Source of the DNA: Flagellimonas abyssi
GTDB lineage: Bacteria > Bacteroidota > Bacteroidia > Flavobacteriales > Flavobacteriaceae
DNA length: 64,000 bases
Assembly (NCBI RefSeq): GCF_019457905.1
Contig: NZ_JAHZSV010000020.1
Location: 22,575 to 86,574 of the forward strand
Direction of reading: 5' to 3'
Shown: piece by piece, positions 1 to 7,888 of the stretch
How the letters are laid out: every line of letters starts with the position of its first letter
How positions within the stretch are numbered: position 1 is the first letter of the stretch
The notes under the pieces: model-generated
Told to the model about the DNA's origin: nothing
Seen by the model: the letters and a program-made list of their open reading frames with translations, nothing else
Database searches by the model: none
Made by a program: the position numbers and the translations under genes

Positions 1-1
1 A

Positions 2-190
2 CGATTGGTGCAGGCCGGTTTTGGAAAACGGATTTTATACGGGACCGATTTTATGATGTGGCCAGAACTTTTCGAAACTTCAATTCAGGTTATTGAGAGT
101 GCCAATTATCTGTCAGAAGAGCAAAAACGGGATATATTCTTCAATAATGCCGTACGTTTCTTCAATTTGGATGCATCTCAATTTGAATAG
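2..190 (+). CDS. Amidohydrolase-family protein, C-terminal fragment (5' end outside window)
   Basis: Only the last 60 or so codons are present; the reading frame is open to the left edge, so the gene starts upstream of the window. The visible YGTD motif, followed by MMWPELFETSIQ and a helical tail (LSEEQKRDIFFNNAVRFFNLD), resembles the end of the TIM-barrel amidohydrolase_2 family, in which the Asp of the LxGTD/GSD motif binds the catalytic metal and the tail carries the N-A-x-R-x-F/L signature. Substrate cannot be inferred from this fragment. The gene is followed by a strong intrinsic terminator. Confidence 0.6.
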   Translation, partial: RLVQAGFGKRILYGTDFMMWPELFETSIQVIESANYLSEEQKRDIFFNNAVRFFNLDASQFE

Positions 191-207
191 GACCTATTGA
201 AATGAAT

Positions 208-240
208 AAAAAAGGGCTTGCCGTTCGGCAAGCCCTTTTT
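208..240 (+). terminator. Intrinsic terminator (bidirectional)
   Basis: A perfect hairpin AAGGGCTTGCC-GTTC-GGCAAGCCCTT is flanked by A and T runs on both sides. It can terminate the amidohydrolase gene on the plus strand and the convergent lipoprotein gene on the minus strand. Confidence 0.9.
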
Positions 241-307
241 TATGTTATGTTCTTTAAATTTTCCTTAGATATTGATCTCTAATAAAGTTCGGGGAAATTG
301 TACTGTT

Positions 308-784
308 CTATTGATTGGAAATGAATCTAAAACTTACCAAGGCAGGTTCAGGATTTCCATCCATATCAAAGTCATACTCCAATGGACCTCCATCAATTTC
401 AAGAATATTATCCGTATGATGGACTTCAAAATAAGATCTATCGGAAGGGGAGTAATCAAAAACAATGGTGAGCAAGTCGTCATTTAGACTCATTTGACCT
501 GTGATGTTCTCTGAGTTTTGCCCCAGTACAAATTGAATGGAAAACCTTCCATTTTCTTCAACAGTCAGATTTATGGAACCCCCTTCAGCTATAAAGTCAG
601 CTGTTTCCGTAAAGTCTTCAAATTCAATATCAAATACGGCTTTTTCTGCCGACCATTCTCCAGTAAACTCTATGGGTTCGCCAGTTGGGATGACTTCCGG
701 CGAGTTTTCTCCATCAGAACTACTACAGGAAAATATAATAAGGAATAATGCGGATAAACCAAGAGCCTTTATGGAGTTCTTCAT
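308..784 (-). CDS. Lipocalin-like outer-membrane lipoprotein
   Basis: This 158-aa protein starts with a lipoprotein signal peptide (MKNSIKALGLSALFLIIFSC) with a lipobox ending at Cys20. Ser and acidic residues (SSSDGE) follow, as is common for exported Bacteroidota lipoproteins. The mature part begins with a GEW motif (FTGEWSAEK) and alternates short beta-like segments (GGSINLTVEENGRFSIQF, LLTIVFDY). This fits the small lipocalin-like/'FTGxW' lipoproteins of Flavobacteriia, whose ligand is generally unknown. It is a single gene, convergent with the upstream fragment and separated from yebC by about 100 bases. Family placement is by pattern only. Confidence 0.7.
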   Translation of the reverse strand: MKNSIKALGLSALFLIIFSCSSSDGENSPEVIPTGEPIEFTGEWSAEKAVFDIEFEDFTETADFIAEGGSINLTVEENGRFSIQFVLGQNSENITGQMSLNDDLLTIVFDYSPSDRSYFEVHHTDNILEIDGGPLEYDFDMDGNPEPALVSFRFISNQ

Positions 785-883
785 TGGGGAACAAATTAAA
801 TTTAGAATAAAAGTACTTAACTTTTAGTCCAAAATGCAACTAAAGTAGATGAAGTGATTACTTTTTGAGATGTAGGTACAACC

Positions 884-1594
884 TTACTCTTTCATGCTGT
901 GAAATACGTTCTGAACATCGTCGTCTTCCTCTATTTTTTCCAGCAATTTCTCTACATCTGCAACCTCTTCCTCATTTAATTCTTTGGTCACTTGTGGAAT
1001 TCTGTCAAACCCAGAAGAGATTATTTCAATCTCTCTGGACTCCAACTCTTTTTGAATGGCCCCAAAGTTTTCAAAAGGCGCATAAATATGAATGCCATCT
1101 TCATCAACAAAAACCTCTTCGGCACCAAAATCAATCAGTTCCAATTCCAGTTCCTCTGGGTCCAATCCTTCGCCATTGATCGTGAAACTACAGGTGTGAT
1201 CGAACATAAACTCAACCGAGCCCGATGTACCCAAACTTCCATTACATTTATTAAAATAACTACGGATGTTCGCCACCGTACGCGTATTGTTATCGGTTGC
1301 GGTCTCTATCAAAATGGCGATTCCGTGGGGGGCGTAACCTTCAAACAACACCTCTTTGTAATCCCCTTGGTTTTTGTCAGAAGCTCTCTTAATAGCGCGC
1401 TCAATATTGTCCTTGGGCATGTTGACCGCCTTAGCATTCTGAATTACGGCACGTAGCTTGGAATTGGCATCTGGATCCGGGCCACCTTCCTTAACAGCCA
1501 TTACAATATCTTTCCCAATTCGGGTAAATGCTTTGGACATGGCGGCCCAACGCTTCATTTTCCGTGCTTTTCTAAATTCGAACGCTCTTCCCAT
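884..1594 (-). CDS. yebC: YebC/PmpR-family translation/transcription factor
   Basis: The 236-aa product has the full family length and the typical start MGRAFEFRKARKMKRWAAMSKAFTR, followed by the conserved AVKEGGPDPDANSKLRAVIQNAKAVNMPKDNIERAIKRA. The C-terminus is acidic (DDDVQNVFHSM). The family was annotated as DNA-binding regulators (PmpR), and recent work ties YebC-type proteins to relief of ribosome stalling at proline stretches. The gene is transcribed alone: a well-formed Bacteroidota promoter lies just upstream and the next gene (pterin dehydratase) ends 71 bases before its start. Confidence 0.95.
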   Translation of the reverse strand: MGRAFEFRKARKMKRWAAMSKAFTRIGKDIVMAVKEGGPDPDANSKLRAVIQNAKAVNMPKDNIERAIKRASDKNQGDYKEVLFEGYAPHGIAILIETATDNNTRTVANIRSYFNKCNGSLGTSGSVEFMFDHTCSFTINGEGLDPEELELELIDFGAEEVFVDEDGIHIYAPFENFGAIQKELESREIEIISSGFDRIPQVTKELNEEEVADVEKLLEKIEEDDDVQNVFHSMKE

Positions 1595-1618
1595 ATATTC
1601 TTAAATTCTGGATGCTGG

Positions 1619-1648
1619 CAAATTTAGCAAAAAATGCACCTTTGTCAA
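1619..1648 (-). promoter_or_regulatory. Promoter of yebC (Bacteroidota sigma-ABfr type)
   Basis: On the minus strand TTG, a 19-base spacer and TAAATTTG match the Bacteroidota -33/-7 consensus (TTTG-N19-21-TAnnTTTG). The -7 box lies 24 bases before the yebC start codon. Confidence 0.6.
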
Positions 1649-1665
1649 GATGATTATCTTTCAAG

Positions 1666-1947
1666 CTAGCCAATAATTTTTTCAATGGATGTAGCGAGGT
1701 CAATGTCTTTTTGTGTAACCCCATCGGCATCGTGAGTGCTCAGTTTTATAGTGAGGCTGTTGTACACATTTTCCCACTCCGGATGGTGATTTTGTTTTTC
1801 ACATTCAAACGCGATATGGGTCATTTTGGAAAACGTCTCCTTGAAATCCTCAAAAGTGAAGGACTTAACGATCATTTCCTCTTTTAGGGACCAGCCAGAT
1901 AATGTTTCAAGGGCTTTTTCAATTTCATTGGTGTTCATCTTCTTCAT
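1666..1947 (-). CDS. phhB: 4a-hydroxytetrahydrobiopterin dehydratase (pterin-4a-carbinolamine dehydratase)
   Basis: This 93-aa protein matches the PCD/DCoH family in length and shows the signature ECEKQNHHPEWENVYN with the active-site His pair (His54, His55) and Pro56, followed by KLSTHDADGVTQKDIDLA. It dehydrates 4a-hydroxytetrahydropterin formed by aromatic amino-acid hydroxylases, regenerating the cofactor. The start may be the first or the fourth codon (both ATG; MKKMNTNEIEKALE). It follows the SDR gene on the same strand by 46 bases and is probably part of the gcvT-SDR-PCD transcript. Confidence 0.9.
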   Translation of the reverse strand: MKKMNTNEIEKALETLSGWSLKEEMIVKSFTFEDFKETFSKMTHIAFECEKQNHHPEWENVYNSLTIKLSTHDADGVTQKDIDLATSIEKIIG

Positions 1948-1993
1948 AAATATGTTTTTTCAGAAGATAACCAATTTAACACTGAAAAGAAAA

Positions 1994-2812
1994 CTATACG
2001 GGAAGATGATGGTCGATTATCTCCTGACAGCTGACTCGTAAATTTTTAGGAAGTAAGTTATCCTTGGGCAAAGCGGCCAAGTATCGGTCTTCGTTGGTGG
2101 TGTAGACCCTTTTGTAGATTGGATGATAATTTCCCAAATGTGCAATAACCTCTTTGATGAATTCCTCATGCTGGATAAGGTCGCTGCTGCCTAAATGATG
2201 AATGCCCGTTTTGTTCCGATTGATGAGGTAGTGGATTTGTTGGGTAAGCCTATCGTCGTTGGTCACATTGATGATGAGGTTAGGAAACACTTCAATAGGT
2301 TCGTTGTTCTCTATATTTTCCTTGATTTCCTTGATTCTGGGCGAGAAGTTTCCAAAAACCATGGGGATTCTGAGAATGGCGGTCTTTTCCTTGGGCAACC
2401 GCATCATCATGTTCTCAATTTTGATTTTTAGACGACCGTAAACGCTTAACGACAATGTTTTGTCCTGCTCATAGGATGGAAATTTGCTGTAGGCATCGAA
2501 TACATTGGCCGATGAAATAAAGTATAACTTGGCATCGGTTTTTATCAAATATTCCATCAAATGTTGATGAGCCTGTATCTGTGCAGGAAAATTTCCGCGG
2601 AGAGCAGAGACGATGACATCGGGCCTAACCTGTTCGAGTACCTGAAAAATATCATCCTCCTCTAAGTCGTACCGAATAAATTGCTTGTTTTTTGCAAAAG
2701 AGCGGTTGGAATAGTAAGTACCGTAGGTATCAAAATAGGAGCAGAGTTCTTTGTATATGGCATTGCCCACAAATCCACTTGCACCTAATATCAATATCTT
2801 TTTTTTATCCAA
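1994..2812 (-). CDS. NAD(P)-dependent sugar epimerase/reductase (SDR, RmlD-like)
   Basis: The 272-aa product opens with a Rossmann dinucleotide-binding motif (ILILGASGFVGNAIYKEL, residues 6-23). It has a Ser-Ser and Y-x3-K catalytic arrangement (FISSANVFDAY... VYGRLKIKIE). Overall it resembles extended SDRs of the dTDP-4-dehydrorhamnose reductase type. The C-terminal half contains substrate-domain features (LRIPMVFGNFSPRIKEIKENIENNEPI). Substrate is unknown. It starts 7 bases after the gcvT stop, so translation is probably coupled to gcvT; no link in function to glycine cleavage is evident. Confidence 0.8.
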   Translation of the reverse strand: MDKKKILILGASGFVGNAIYKELCSYFDTYGTYYSNRSFAKNKQFIRYDLEEDDIFQVLEQVRPDVIVSALRGNFPAQIQAHQHLMEYLIKTDAKLYFISSANVFDAYSKFPSYEQDKTLSLSVYGRLKIKIENMMMRLPKEKTAILRIPMVFGNFSPRIKEIKENIENNEPIEVFPNLIINVTNDDRLTQQIHYLINRNKTGIHHLGSSDLIQHEEFIKEVIAHLGNYHPIYKRVYTTNEDRYLAALPKDNLLPKNLRVSCQEIIDHHLPV

Positions 2813-2819
2813 AGGCTAC

Positions 2820-3908
2820 CTAGGTATTTTTGTAGAATGGTAATTTGACTACGGTTGCAGGAACTTTGTTGATTCGGATTTGAATAAAAATCGGGGTGTC
2901 CAATTTGGAGTGAGCTGTAGTCACATAACCCAAACCAATTCCTTTGGAAAGCGAAGGAGACATAGTCCCTGAGGTTACTTTCCCGATTTCGTTGCCATCG
3001 GCATCCAAGATGGGGTAACCAGCTCTGGGAATCCCACGTTCTTCCATTTGGAAGGCGACCAGTTTACGTTTAGATCCTTCCGCCTTTTCTTTGGAGAGAT
3101 TGTCGCTGTTCACAAAATCTTTGGTGAACTTGGTAATCCAGCCCAGTCCAGCTTCAAAAGGGGAAGTAGTATCGTCGATATCGTTTCCGTAAAGGCAATA
3201 CCCCATTTCCAAACGTAAAGTGTCACGAGCGGCCAAACCGATGGGTTTGATGCCAAAATCAGTACCTGCTTCCAAAACCTTGTCCCACACCTGTTGTACT
3301 TCTGAATTCTTACAATAAATCTCAAAACCGCCAGAACCCGTGTATCCGGTGGCGGAAATGATGACGTGTTCGATTCCTGCAAAATCTCCTACTACAAAAT
3401 TATAGAACTTGATGGACGACAAATCCACAGAAGTCAAAGATTGCATGGCCTCCACAGCTTTTGGTCCTTGGATGGCCAATAGGGAATAATCATCGGATAG
3501 GTTGCGCATATCGGCACCTATACTTTCGTTGTACTTGGAAATATGTTGCCAGTCCTTGTCAATGTTGGATGCATTTACCACCAAAAGATAGGTTTCGTCC
3601 TTGATCATATAAATAATCAAATCGTCTACGATACCCCCCGTTTCGTTGGTCAAACAGCTATACTGCGCTTTACCTATCTCCAATTTGGAAGCATCGTTGG
3701 TGGATACCTTTTGAATCAGCTCCAAAGCTTTTGGGCCCTCTATCAAAAACTCGCCCATGTGGGACACATCGAACACACCTACCGCCTTGCGGACGGTTTC
3801 ATGCTCAATATTCACACCTTCATAGGAAACAGGCATATTATAACCGGCAAAAGGTACCATTTTGGCCCCAAGGGCCTCATGTGTTTTGGTAAGGGCAGTA
3901 TTTTTCAT
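2820..3908 (-). CDS. gcvT: Aminomethyltransferase, glycine cleavage T protein
   Basis: GcvT transfers the methylene group from the aminomethyl-lipoyl H protein to tetrahydrofolate and releases ammonia. The 362-aa protein begins [29 protein letters not shown], contains [12 protein letters not shown] and [18 protein letters not shown], and ends with the GcvT C-terminal barrel. I chose the ATG at 3908 rather than an upstream in-frame start at 3932, because the family begins with this sequence. A TAAATTTG box lies at 3930-3937 on the same strand. It is the first gene of the gcvT-SDR-PCD operon. Confidence 0.95.
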   Translation of the reverse strand: MKNTALTKTHEALGAKMVPFAGYNMPVSYEGVNIEHETVRKAVGVFDVSHMGEFLIEGPKALELIQKVSTNDASKLEIGKAQYSCLTNETGGIVDDLIIYMIKDETYLLVVNASNIDKDWQHISKYNESIGADMRNLSDDYSLLAIQGPKAVEAMQSLTSVDLSSIKFYNFVVGDFAGIEHVIISATGYTGSGGFEIYCKNSEVQQVWDKVLEAGTDFGIKPIGLAARDTLRLEMGYCLYGNDIDDTTSPFEAGLGWITKFTKDFVNSDNLSKEKAEGSKRKLVAFQMEERGIPRAGYPILDADGNEIGKVTSGTMSPSLSKGIGLGYVTTAHSKLDTPIFIQIRINKVPATVVKLPFYKNT

Positions 3909-3929
3909 TGACTCTATTTTTAAGATTGG

Positions 3930-3937
3930 CAAATTTA
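3930..3937 (-). promoter_or_regulatory. -7 box of the gcvT promoter
   Basis: TAAATTTG matches TAnnTTTG, 21 bases upstream of the chosen gcvT start. No good -33 TTTG is visible, so this is weaker than the yebC promoter. Confidence 0.35.
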
Positions 3938-4048
3938 TGTAATTAATTAGGGATACGCTTATTTTTGGATATTATGATTTTCCTAAAACTGAATCAACAA
4001 GCGTCTCATTATATGTCCAAAATTCGTATTTTGAAAAAAAATAAAAGC

Positions 4049-5665
4049 ATGTCAAAATTTATATTGAGCCTTTTCTCCGCTTTGTTGGTGGGGGCAATGG
4101 CAATTTCACAGAATTTGCCAACGGACTACTTGCCCGCCGATTTTCATAAGGAAAGAAGAGATGCTGTTAGGAAAAAATTGCCCACAAATACAGCTGTGGT
4201 CCTCTTTGCCAATGCCGAACGAAATAGGGCCAATGATGTTGATTATGTGTATCATCAAGACCCCAATTTTTATTACCTGACAGGCTATAAGGAGCCCAAT
4301 GCAGTCTTGGTTATTTTTTCCGAAGAGCAGACCGATGCTTCAGGCAATACTTTCAATGAGATTTTCTATGTACAGGAAAGAGATGCGCGAGCAGAGCAAT
4401 GGACAGGAAAACGCTTGGGTGTAGAAGGAGTGAAGGAACAATTGGGATTCGATATGGTCTACAATGGAAGTGAATTTGAAAACTTCCCCTTGGATTTTAC
4501 TTCCTTTGATAATGTTTCATTTGTGGATTTCCAGAATGATTATCGGGATAAATCCGGAAAAGCGGATTTATTTGATCTTATCAAAACCTTTAAGATAAAG
4601 GCGAATTACCCTTCGGATTATAATCCCACACGGAATAGCCTTTATAAACGAATAGCAACTGCAAACTCTGAGAACAGTGGTGAGGTAGCGGAAACCATAA
4701 AGCGGTATATGGAGCGTTACCCAGAATTGCAAGAGGATGATATCTTAAACGATTTTGTAGAGGCCAATAATGATGAAATCCGTGATGAAATCAAGAATAA
4801 GGTGCTGGTGATTCAACGTTCCACCAATTTGGATTCCAGTATTTTACCAAAGGTAATGGCAGAATTACGCCAAGATAAGACCCCAGAGGAAATGAAGCTG
4901 TTGAAAAAGGCCATTGAAATTTCTGCGGTTGGCCAAATTGAGGTGATGAAGGCCATGCACCCCAATATGTCAGAAACCGAGATCCAAGGAGTGCACGAAT
5001 ACGTTTATAAAAGATATGGTGCCGAATACGAAGGCTACCCATCCATTGTAGGTGGCGGACACAATGGCTGTATTCTTCACTATATTGAAAATAATAAAAC
5101 CAAGGTCGGCGACGATTTGGTTTTGATGGACTTGGGAGCGGAATACCATGGTTATACGGCCGATGTGACCCGTACCATCCCGGCCAATGGAAAATTCTCT
5201 CCAGAGCAAAAGGCCATTTACGATATCGTTTACAATGCGCAGGAAGCGGGCATTGCCGCAAGTGTGGTCGGTGCTTCCTTTCGTGAGCCGCACAATGCTG
5301 CCTTGCAAGTGGTGACAAAGGGATTGATGGATTTAGGCATTATCAAGGACGCCAAAGAGGCCAGGACCTATTTTCCGCACGGGACATCCCATTATTTGGG
5401 ATTGGATGTGCACGACCCTGGGACTTATCAAACTTTCAAACCTAACCAGGTTATCACCGTAGAGCCCGGAATCTATATTCCTGAAAACAGTGATTGCGAT
5501 GAAAAATGGTGGGGCATCGCCGTTAGGATCGAAGATGATATCTTGATTACTGAAAATGGTCCCGTCAATCTTTCAGGGATGGCACCGCGAAAGGCTGAGG
5601 AAATCGAAAAAATAATGAAACAACCCAGTCCCTTGGACAGTTTTAAACTGCCCAAGTTGGATTAA
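4049..5665 (+). CDS. Secreted Xaa-Pro aminopeptidase (M24B metallopeptidase)
   Basis: The product removes N-terminal residues preceding proline. From the ATG at 4049 it has 538 aa and a clear Sec signal peptide (MSKFILSLFSALLVGAMAISQ). An upstream in-frame start would spoil the signal, so I reject it. It has the N-terminal AMP_N creatinase-like domain (VLFANAERNRANDVDYVYHQDPNFYYLTGY), then the pita-bread domain with the dinuclear metal ligands. These are Asp in MDLGAEYHGYTADVTRT (two Asp, about residues 361 and 372), His in PHGTSHYLG, Glu in VEPGIY and Glu in VRIEDD. All five ligands are present, so it should be active. It is convergent with thrC; the two stop codons overlap by 4 bases. Confidence 0.92.
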   Translation: MSKFILSLFSALLVGAMAISQNLPTDYLPADFHKERRDAVRKKLPTNTAVVLFANAERNRANDVDYVYHQDPNFYYLTGYKEPNAVLVIFSEEQTDASGNTFNEIFYVQERDARAEQWTGKRLGVEGVKEQLGFDMVYNGSEFENFPLDFTSFDNVSFVDFQNDYRDKSGKADLFDLIKTFKIKANYPSDYNPTRNSLYKRIATANSENSGEVAETIKRYMERYPELQEDDILNDFVEANNDEIRDEIKNKVLVIQRSTNLDSSILPKVMAELRQDKTPEEMKLLKKAIEISAVGQIEVMKAMHPNMSETEIQGVHEYVYKRYGAEYEGYPSIVGGGHNGCILHYIENNKTKVGDDLVLMDLGAEYHGYTADVTRTIPANGKFSPEQKAIYDIVYNAQEAGIAASVVGASFREPHNAALQVVTKGLMDLGIIKDAKEARTYFPHGTSHYLGLDVHDPGTYQTFKPNQVITVEPGIYIPENSDCDEKWWGIAVRIEDDILITENGPVNLSGMAPRKAEEIEKIMKQPSPLDSFKLPKLD

Positions 5666-6957
5666 TCATCAAGAAGAAATTGTTTTAACTCTTCGTAAGA
5701 TGATATTTTATATGATTTTTTCTCTTTGTCCATCACTTTCATGATTTGGGGAGGAATCTTTGGGCTGATTTCCAAGGTGTCCTGCACAACATCCAAAAAT
5801 TTCACAGGATGGGCGGTTTCCAAGAAAATACCAAAGGTATTCGGGTTGGATTTCTGATATTCCTTCAGTCCAAGATAACCGACGGCACCATGGGGATCCA
5901 TCACGTAGCCAGTTTTGGAATACACCTCTTTCATGATTGCTTTGGTGTTTTCATCTGTAAAGGAGTAGGAGGAAAGACTTTTTTGCAGCGTCTCCAAATC
6001 ATCTTGATACAAATGTCTGATGCGGACGAAATTACTGGGGTCCCCCACATCCATGGCATTAGAAATGGTTGCCACGGATGGCATGGGTTCGTAAACCCCG
6101 CTTTCCATGAACTTTGGTACCACATCGTTCACATTGGTGGAGGCCACGAAGTGTTTGACGGGCATGCCCAATTTTTGGGCGACCATCCCCGCACAAATGT
6201 TTCCAAAATTTCCCGATGGTACGGAAAAGACAATTTCCTTTCCTTTTGGTTTCGCTTGTTTGTAAGCGAATAAAAAGTAGAACAACTGTGGCAACCACCT
6301 TGCAACATTGATGCTGTTGGCCGAGGTCAGTTTTTTGTGGTCGGTAATTTCGGTGTCCAGAAAAGCTGTCTTCACCATACGTTGGCAATCATCAAAAACG
6401 CCATCAACTTCCATGGCTTCAATATTTAGTCCAAGCGTGGTCAATTGTTTTTCTTGGATCTCGCTTACCTTTCCGCTAGGGTAGAGAATGACCACTTTTA
6501 CGCCATCAACCCCCAAAAAGCCATTGGCAACGGCACCACCAGTATCCCCAGATGTAGCAACAAGTACGGTAACATCCTGTTTTTCTCCTTGTGAAAAGTA
6601 TCCAAGACAGTTGGCCATAAAACGAGCCCCAACATCTTTAAAGGCCATTGTAGGACCATGAAAAAGTTCCAAAGTGGCCACATTTTCTTCGATTTCGACT
6701 ACGGGAAAATCAAAATCCAACGTATTGGCGATAATGTCTTTTAAAGCTTCGTCTGGAATGTCCTCGCTCACAAATTGATGAATAGCTTGGAAGGCTATTT
6801 CGTGGTTGGATAGTTTTTCAATATTCTCGAAAAAATCAGCAGGAAGCGGTATGATACTTTCTGGAAAATAAAGTCCTTTATCAGGAGCTATTCCTGCAAT
6901 GACCGCCTCTTTGAAGGTAGCTTGAATATTTTGGTTATTTAGACTGTAGAATTTCAT
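5662..6957 (-). CDS. thrC: Threonine synthase
   Basis: The enzyme converts O-phosphohomoserine to threonine with PLP, the last step of the pathway encoded by the two upstream genes. The 431-aa product begins MKFYSLNNQNIQATFKEAV and has the PLP-lysine motif HGPTMAFKDVGARF and the phosphate loop SVPSGNFGNICAG. I chose the ATG at 6957, 4 bases after the thrB stop, rather than an upstream start overlapping thrB. It is the third gene of thrA-thrB-thrC. Confidence 0.96.
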   Translation of the reverse strand: MKFYSLNNQNIQATFKEAVIAGIAPDKGLYFPESIIPLPADFFENIEKLSNHEIAFQAIHQFVSEDIPDEALKDIIANTLDFDFPVVEIEENVATLELFHGPTMAFKDVGARFMANCLGYFSQGEKQDVTVLVATSGDTGGAVANGFLGVDGVKVVILYPSGKVSEIQEKQLTTLGLNIEAMEVDGVFDDCQRMVKTAFLDTEITDHKKLTSANSINVARWLPQLFYFLFAYKQAKPKGKEIVFSVPSGNFGNICAGMVAQKLGMPVKHFVASTNVNDVVPKFMESGVYEPMPSVATISNAMDVGDPSNFVRIRHLYQDDLETLQKSLSSYSFTDENTKAIMKEVYSKTGYVMDPHGAVGYLGLKEYQKSNPNTFGIFLETAHPVKFLDVVQDTLEISPKIPPQIMKVMDKEKKSYKISSYEELKQFLLDD

Positions 6958-6961
6958 GGAT

Positions 6962-7885
6962 TTAAGCAATTTTCTTTACGCCTTGGCTATTCACTTTGGA
7001 AACATGGATATCAAAATCCACTCCAATGTTTTGATATGTTTCTTTCATGGACTCCGCCACTTTTTTTGCAGTTTCTTCTCCTCTGCTCAATGCAAAAATG
7101 GATGGTCCGGAACCTGAGATTCCACTTCCCAGAGCCCCTGCTTTTATGGCATTTGCTTTGATATCGTCAAAAGCAGGAATCAAAATGGACCGGATGGGCT
7201 CCACAATATGGTCGTGCAACGAGCGCCCGATCAAATCGTAGTCGTTTTGGAATAGCCCTGCGACAAGTCCGCCCAAATTTCCCCATTGCCGAATGCCTTG
7301 TTGCATGGAAATGGTGGTCTTCAAAATTTTTCGGGAATCCGAGGTCTTTATCTCGATTTGTGGATGGATTACCGTGGCATACAGTTCCGATGGTGTTGGT
7401 ATCGGGATAATGTCAAGCGGCTCGTAACTCCTAACCAAAGTGAAGCCCCCATAAATTGCTGGGGCCACATTATCGGCATGGGCCACATCACTGGCCAATT
7501 TTTCTCCCTGCATGGCAAATTCCACCAATTCTAAATTAGAAAATGGTTTGCCCAAAAGCTCGTTCATGGCCCAAACGGCCCCCGTGGAACTGGCGGCACT
7601 GCTGCCGATACCACTTCCCGGTTTGATGCGCTTGTCGATTTCGATTTCAAAACCACCTTGGTAGCTGCTTTTGGCCAATAGGGCCAGACCTGCTACCCCG
7701 GCTACATTGTTTTCGGTTTCAAGAGGAAGGTCTTGCCCCAATATTTTGGTGATGCGAATGCCTTTTTCTGTAGTTTTTCGAACGGTCATCTCGTCACCGA
7801 CGGAATCCAAGGCCAAGCCCAAAACATCGAACCCGCAGGATACGTTGGCTATGGTTGCCGGGCAGAATACTTTAATTTTTTCCAT
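6962..7885 (-). CDS. thrB: Homoserine kinase (GHMP family)
   Basis: ThrB phosphorylates L-homoserine with ATP. The 307-aa protein has the GHMP start (KVFCPATIANVSCGFDVLGLAL), the Gly/Ser-rich phosphate loop (KPGSGIGSSAASSTGAV) and the C-terminal GSGISGSGPSIFAL. It lies between thrA (3-base gap) and thrC (4-base gap), so the three are translated from one message. Confidence 0.97.
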   Translation of the reverse strand: MEKIKVFCPATIANVSCGFDVLGLALDSVGDEMTVRKTTEKGIRITKILGQDLPLETENNVAGVAGLALLAKSSYQGGFEIEIDKRIKPGSGIGSSAASSTGAVWAMNELLGKPFSNLELVEFAMQGEKLASDVAHADNVAPAIYGGFTLVRSYEPLDIIPIPTPSELYATVIHPQIEIKTSDSRKILKTTISMQQGIRQWGNLGGLVAGLFQNDYDLIGRSLHDHIVEPIRSILIPAFDDIKANAIKAGALGSGISGSGPSIFALSRGEETAKKVAESMKETYQNIGVDFDIHVSKVNSQGVKKIA

Positions 7886-7888
7886 CGT